The position numbers were made by a program, and so were the translations under genes. From Gammaproteobacteria bacterium (GTDB lineage: Bacteria; Pseudomonadota; Gammaproteobacteria; Steroidobacterales; Steroidobacteraceae), in assembly GCA_030040235.1 (NCBI GenBank), contig JASHUC010000286.1, positions 1 to 18,807 of the forward strand: a DNA stretch of 18,807 nt. The letters run 5' to 3'. Position 1 is the first letter of the stretch, and each line of letters starts with the position of its first letter. Positions 15,175 to 18,807 of this stretch are shown piece after piece. The notes below the pieces were generated by a model, which was not told the origin of the DNA, did not search any database, and saw nothing but the letters and a program-made list of their open reading frames with translations.

Positions 15175-15389
15175 GGTCCACTACCGCGAAGCAGGATTGC
15201 AGACCTCAATACGCACGAGAACCGCCGCACCCTCCTCCGAAGCACCGGTCAAGCCCCATGCCAGCGCCCACCCGCGAGCTTGGATGGGGCAAGCGCCTGG
15301 ACTCCGGCTTGGACGCGAGGGATCGCCTCGGCATGCGCCGTATTAGATTAGTTTCTACACCTCTGCATATATTGTCGTAAGGGCTGACT
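15175..15389. promoter_or_regulatory. Divergent control region with an AT-rich island
   Basis: These 215 bases separate the PhyH-like gene from the 333-aa protein gene. Most is GC-rich, but 15340-15380 is clearly AT-rich for this window and holds TATATT at 15368-15373, a possible -10 box for the plus-strand gene, although no good -35 box lies 16-18 bases upstream. AAGGG at 15379-15383 is the ribosome binding site for ATG 15390. An exact 7-nt inverted repeat, GCCCCAT (15253-15259) and ATGGGGC (15284-15290), lies toward the middle. I found no clear Fur box. Confidence 0.35.
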
Positions 15390-16391
15390 ATGGCCGTCGT
15401 CGAAGAGATGCTGTGCACGGCTTTGGCCGATACCGTCAACGGCTGGAGTATGGGTACCTTCGGAGCCATCGCCGAATTTCGGCGCGATCCGCACGAGCCC
15501 ACCGACTGCATACGCAAGGCCGGCGGATGGCGGCAATATGTCACCGCGCGCGGCGGGATCGGCGTGTGGACAGACCAGGATGTGACTCCGGTGGCATACG
15601 AGACCCTCTCCTCGGATGGACATACCTGGGGTCACACGCTTGCCTTCTGCCTTCCGCTCCCGCGCGAGCCCTCGGCGGGTGCGGTGCTCTGCAGGGGCGC
15701 GGACCCGAATCCGTTGCAACCATCGATGGGTTCGGGAGTTCTCTTTGATCTCGGGGTCGGCAGAGGCCATGTGAGCCTGTCGGTGCGGACAGCCGATCCG
15801 GCACTCATCGAGGCCCTGCAAGAGATGGAGGGCAAGCCGCTCCTCGGTGAGGACGGCGCTCGGGCGCGTGCGCTCCTGGTTGAGATGAGCCCGGCACGCA
15901 TCGCGTGCTCCCCGCTCGGGCGCATCGAGGTCTACGCTGCGATTCCTCCACCGGGCGGGCGCAGTCCCAGTGGCCCGCACACGCACCTGCTGCCCAAGCT
16001 GCTCGCCACCGGACGCCCTTTCAGTGCCAACGCGCCGATCCCGGCCGAATTGCAGCCGGTGCTCACCCTGCACCCCCCATCGCCGTGGCGCAATGCCATG
16101 GGCACACGAATCCCATTCGATGCGTACGCGGACGAGCACTTCCGGATCCTGCTCGAGCGCTTTGGATTGCCCGAAGACAAGCTGACCCGGCTCGCCACGG
16201 AAGCCGCCGTCACCGCCGGTGCGGACCCTGCCGCGCACCTATGGCCCAGTACTCGCCGGGCCCGGGCGCAGGCACGCATCACGCTGCGGCGCCTGGCGCA
16301 GCAGCTCGGCGCTGCGCGAGTCGCCCCGTGGATGGCACTCTACGACCGGGGTGGCTCGACGGACGATGCTGAAGCTGATCCCGCGGACTGA
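15390..16391 (+). CDS. Conserved-looking hypothetical protein, 333 aa, iron-locus neighbour
   Basis: I cannot assign a function. The protein is soluble, with no signal peptide or membrane helix. It opens with a segment containing WSMGTFGAIAEFRRD (19-33), has a central GPHTHLLPKLLATGRPF motif (about 193-209) followed by LTLHPPSPWRN, and ends with an Arg/Ala-rich helix. The N-terminal motif and GPHTH motif look like conserved family signatures. From memory it resembles uncharacterised proteobacterial proteins found beside siderophore or iron genes, possibly DUF6925, but I am not sure of that name. ATG 15390 has AAGGG seven bases upstream. Its 3' end overlaps the convergent FhuF-like gene by 52 bases. 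His and acidic residues around GPHTH could bind metal, but this is speculation. Position suggests a link with ferric reduction. Confidence 0.75.
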   Translation: MAVVEEMLCTALADTVNGWSMGTFGAIAEFRRDPHEPTDCIRKAGGWRQYVTARGGIGVWTDQDVTPVAYETLSSDGHTWGHTLAFCLPLPREPSAGAVLCRGADPNPLQPSMGSGVLFDLGVGRGHVSLSVRTADPALIEALQEMEGKPLLGEDGARARALLVEMSPARIACSPLGRIEVYAAIPPPGGRSPSGPHTHLLPKLLATGRPFSANAPIPAELQPVLTLHPPSPWRNAMGTRIPFDAYADEHFRILLERFGLPEDKLTRLATEAAVTAGADPAAHLWPSTRRARAQARITLRRLAQQLGAARVAPWMALYDRGGSTDDAEADPAD

Positions 16392-17233
16392 GCGGATTGC
16401 TGCACCCAGCGCCTGTTGCGGTCCAGGCGCTCGGCCGTCGGCAGCACCGGGCAGCTCGCACAGAACCTGCGTCCCGGACTCTTGAAGTACAGGCAGCAGG
16501 CTGCCATGCGCTGGAAGGTTCCGGCGGAATTACCGACCCGGATCTCATACAGCTCCGGTGCCGCGCGAGCGATTTCCGGATGCTGGGCGAATAACGCACG
16601 CGCCTCCTCCATGCCACGGCCCGCATCGCCGAGCTGACGCGCGATGCTCGTCAACTGCTCCGCCCATGAGGACACCACCATGCTCCAGAGGGCATGACGT
16701 GAGAAGCCCGACCAGCGATGCTGAGCCTGCACCAGAGGCTCGAACGTCGTGAGCAGGCTCTCGAGCAGCCGCCCGCGCAGCCCACTCACTCCAGCCGCGG
16801 AGGCATGTACGCCCGCCTCGCCGTCTTGGAGGCTTCCTGCCCAATCGCTCGCGCCCGCGAGCGCATCTCCCGGGCGCCCACAGAAACGCGCCTTGCGGAT
16901 GCAGAGCGTGCGCAGCAGGCTGCGATCCGAGAAATGCAGCTCGTAGTCATCCAGCTGCGGCACGCGTTCGCAGACCAGATAAGAGCCGATCGCGAAGCCG
17001 GAAGCCCATCCGCAACGCAGCAGCAACGCGGCCGAAGCTGCGCGACGCTTCGCGGTGGCAAAGCGCGCGAGAAGCGAGGACAACGGCGCCCGGTCCGGTT
17101 GCCGCAGCTCGGACGGCGTCATGATCCACCCGAGCGCCGGCGCATCAGGGGGCGCCTCGGCGCAGACCCGCACGTGCAGCTCCACTCCCCGCAAGCGCTG
17201 CAGCGTATCGAGGCATGCAGCCCCTACGGCCAT
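16340..17233 (-). CDS. FhuF-like 2Fe-2S ferric siderophore reductase
   Basis: This 297-aa cytoplasmic protein carries the FhuF iron-sulfur signature near its C-terminus: Cys246-Cys247, ten residues, Cys258, two residues, Cys261 (CCLYFKSPGRRFCASC). E. coli FhuF has the same CC-x10-C-x2-C pattern at nearly the same positions (244-259). The N-terminal part has the weak similarity usual in this family, with a Cys-containing hydrophobic region around 66-90 and a FEPLVQ segment before the reductase domain. It would reduce Fe(III) bound to an imported chelator and release Fe(II). A tail of about 35 Ser/Ala/Arg-rich residues follows the cluster motif. ATG 17233 is nine bases after the FtsH stop on the same strand, with no clear ribosome binding site, which suggests one transcript. 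Its end overlaps the convergent 333-aa gene. It would serve whatever iron chelate the nearby ABC importer brings in. Confidence 0.87.
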   Translation of the reverse strand: MAVGAACLDTLQRLRGVELHVRVCAEAPPDAPALGWIMTPSELRQPDRAPLSSLLARFATAKRRAASAALLLRCGWASGFAIGSYLVCERVPQLDDYELHFSDRSLLRTLCIRKARFCGRPGDALAGASDWAGSLQDGEAGVHASAAGVSGLRGRLLESLLTTFEPLVQAQHRWSGFSRHALWSMVVSSWAEQLTSIARQLGDAGRGMEEARALFAQHPEIARAAPELYEIRVGNSAGTFQRMAACCLYFKSPGRRFCASCPVLPTAERLDRNRRWVQQSAQSAGSASASSVEPPRS

Positions 17234-17242
17234 CGGTTGAGG

Positions 17243-18807
17243 TCAATGGCGATGAGCCGCCGCAGCGATTGCCGATTCGGAACGCTCCTCGCGCGGCGGC
17301 GCCTCGCCTGCGAGCAGGTTGCGGATATCCTCGCCCCCGAGCGTTTCGAATCGCAGCAACCCCTGGGCAAGCGTCTCGAGTTCACGGCGGTGAGCCGTGA
17401 GGATCCGCCGTGCCTCGGTCAGCGCAGCATCGATGAGCTTGCGCACCTCGGAGGCAATGAGCTGAGCGGTCTGCTCCGACACATTCTGCTGGCGCGTGAC
17501 GGAGTGCCCCAGGAATACCTCTTCCTGGTTCTCACCGTAAGCGACCGCTCCAAGCTCCTCGGATAGACCCCAGCGTGTGACCATCGTTCGGGCGAGCTTC
17601 GTCGCCTCCTCGATATCGGCAGCCGTGCCCGAGGTGATCTTGCTGCGGCCGAACACGAGCTCCTCGGCGGCACGGCCCGCCATCAGAATCGCAAGTCGCG
17701 CGCTCATCTGCTCGACCGTCATCGCCGCCTGATCGTTCTCGGGGAGCTGCTTGACCATGCCCGCCGCACGGCCGCGCGTCATGATGGTCGCCTTGTGCAC
17801 CGGGTCGGCCGCGGGGACGTGCAACGCGACGATCGTTCGGCCGCCCTCGCGATAGGCGATCAGGCGCCGCTCCTCCTCGCTCATGATGTGCGTGCGGCGC
17901 TCGGCGCCCATCGTCACCGTGTCCTTCGCATCCTCGAAGTCGCGCATACCGACGACATCGTGGGCGCGCCGCACCGCGAGCAACGCCGCCTCGTTGACCA
18001 GGTTCATGAGATCGGCGCCCGAGAATCCCGGGGTGCCGCGCGCGAGCGACTTGAGATCCACCTCGGGCGCGAGCGGGACGCCGCGTGTGTGCACGCCGAG
18101 GATCTGCTCGCGGCCGAGCACGTCCGGATTGGATACGACGACCTGGCGGTCGAAGCGTCCCGGCCGCAGCAGCGCCGGATCGAGCACATCCGGACGATTG
18201 GTCGCGGCGATGAGGATGACGCCCGTATTCGCCTGAAAGCCATCCATCTCGACCAGCAGCTGGTTGAGCGTCTGCTCGCGCTCGTCGTTGCCGCCGCCGA
18301 GCCCGGCACCGCGCCGTCGTCCCACGGCGTCGATCTCGTCCATGAAGATGATGCAGGGCGCACTCTTCTTTGCTTGCTCGAACAGATCGCGCACGCGCGA
18401 GGCTCCGACCCCGACAAACATCTCAACGAAATCCGATCCCGAGATGGTGAAGAACGGAACGTCGGCCTCACCCGCCACGGCCCGTGCCAGCAGCGTCTTG
18501 CCCGTGCCGGGTGGCCCGACCAGCAGCACCCCGCGCGGAATGCGACCGCCGAGCCGCTCGAACTTGTGCGGGTCGCTCAGGAAATCCACGATCTCCCGCA
18601 GCGCATCTCGCGCCTCATCAACGCCGGCCACATCCGCGAAAGTCAGGCGACCGTGAGCCGGAGTAAGCCGTCTGGCGCGGGACTTGCCCAACCCCGTCAA
18701 TCGCCCACCGGCTCCGGGCATGCGACTCATGAAGTAGATCGCCACGATCACCAGCAGGATCATGGGCAGCAGGTTACCGAGCGTGCCCGTCCAGGATGAT
18801 GCCGGCG
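17243..18807 (-). CDS. ftsH: FtsH-family AAA+ protein with lost zinc ligands (partial, start outside window)
   Basis: At least 520 codons are visible. Although an internal Met lies at 18763, the frame stays open to the window edge and the upstream residues (GTLGNLLP before the Met) complete a typical second FtsH membrane helix, so the real start is beyond 18807. Counting from that Met, the ATPase is intact: Walker A GPPGTGKT (83-90), pore loop MFVGVG (115-120), Walker B IIFMDEID (138-145) and Arg fingers 203 and 206. The protease motif, normally HEAGH, reads R-E-G-G-R (305-309): both zinc-binding His are Arg, while the catalytic Glu306 and the third ligand Asp383 (78 residues on, as in E. coli) remain. 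The codons are CGC (17849-17851) and CGA (17837-17839). It is probably an ATP-driven membrane unfoldase or regulatory partner without peptidase activity, like plant FtsHi proteins. The C-terminal region is full length and ends in an Ala/His tail. The FhuF-like gene follows after nine bases. Confidence 0.93.
   Translation of the reverse strand, partial: PASSWTGTLGNLLPMILLVIVAIYFMSRMPGAGGRLTGLGKSRARRLTPAHGRLTFADVAGVDEARDALREIVDFLSDPHKFERLGGRIPRGVLLVGPPGTGKTLLARAVAGEADVPFFTISGSDFVEMFVGVGASRVRDLFEQAKKSAPCIIFMDEIDAVGRRRGAGLGGGNDEREQTLNQLLVEMDGFQANTGVILIAATNRPDVLDPALLRPGRFDRQVVVSNPDVLGREQILGVHTRGVPLAPEVDLKSLARGTPGFSGADLMNLVNEAALLAVRRAHDVVGMRDFEDAKDTVTMGAERRTHIMSEEERRLIAYREGGRTIVALHVPAADPVHKATIMTRGRAAGMVKQLPENDQAAMTVEQMSARLAILMAGRAAEELVFGRSKITSGTAADIEEATKLARTMVTRWGLSEELGAVAYGENQEEVFLGHSVTRQQNVSEQTAQLIASEVRKLIDAALTEARRILTAHRRELETLAQGLLRFETLGGEDIRNLLAGEAPPREERSESAIAAAAHRH

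Noticed and set aside
15340..15380. Fur box in the AT-rich island before the 333-aa gene
   Set aside because: No arrangement of the GATAAT-type hexamers fits with few mismatches; only a weak -10-like box is visible.
18761..18763. ATG at 18763 as the true FtsH start
   Set aside because: The frame is open to the window edge and the residues before it continue the expected second membrane helix, so the gene is cut by the window.
17795..18799. Plus-strand frame of 334 codons opposite ftsH
   Set aside because: It mirrors the highly conserved FtsH ATPase coding strand and has no protein features of its own.

Overview
The window is GC-rich DNA with dense, mostly overlapping or tightly spaced genes. 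Protein resemblance (CobN-type chelatase, FecCD transporter, FhuF-like reductase, FtsH) suggests a proteobacterium. I cannot fix the class: the FtsH and the unknown protein at 15390 feel alphaproteobacterial from memory, while the rest would also fit a soil gammaproteobacterium.

Layout. (A) 127-4675, plus strand: a small Ala/Pro-rich membrane-anchored protein, a secreted multicopper oxidase with all copper ligands, and a secreted phosphoesterase of the phospholipase C/acid phosphatase type. (B) 4709-11506, minus strand: a five-gene operon with every junction overlapping. Read in the direction of transcription it holds a seven-helix membrane protein, an ExbB/MotA-like channel subunit, a DUF2149 protein with an ExbD-like membrane Asp, a 1354-aa CobN-family chelatase with a signal peptide and a C-terminal membrane anchor, and a secreted protein built of beta-propeller-like repeats. 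(C) 11719-14409, plus strand and divergent from B: a complete ABC importer (binding protein, FecCD permease, ATPase). The 0.2-kb gap between B and C carries nested inverted repeats. (D) 14443-17233: a PhyH-like oxygenase whose first iron-binding His is Arg, an unrecognised 333-aa protein, and a FhuF-like 2Fe-2S ferric reductase. (E) 17243-18807: an FtsH cut by the window edge, with an intact ATPase but both zinc-binding His residues of HExxH replaced by Arg.

How they may work together. Regions B to D look like an iron/tetrapyrrole acquisition island. The membrane motor plus exported CobN-like protein matches the core of the Bacteroidetes hmu haem operon, in which the CobN-like HmuS is reported to remove iron from haem. 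The ABC importer would take the product or an iron chelate across the inner membrane, and the FhuF-like protein would reduce ferric iron in the cytoplasm. No TonB-dependent receptor, no other cobalamin-synthesis gene and no haem oxygenase is visible here. The substrate is therefore inferred, not shown. The protease-dead FtsH ends 9 nt before the FhuF-like gene on the same strand, so it may belong to the same unit. No RNA genes, IS elements or CRISPR arrays were seen, and no gene-free stretch exceeds 300 bases.
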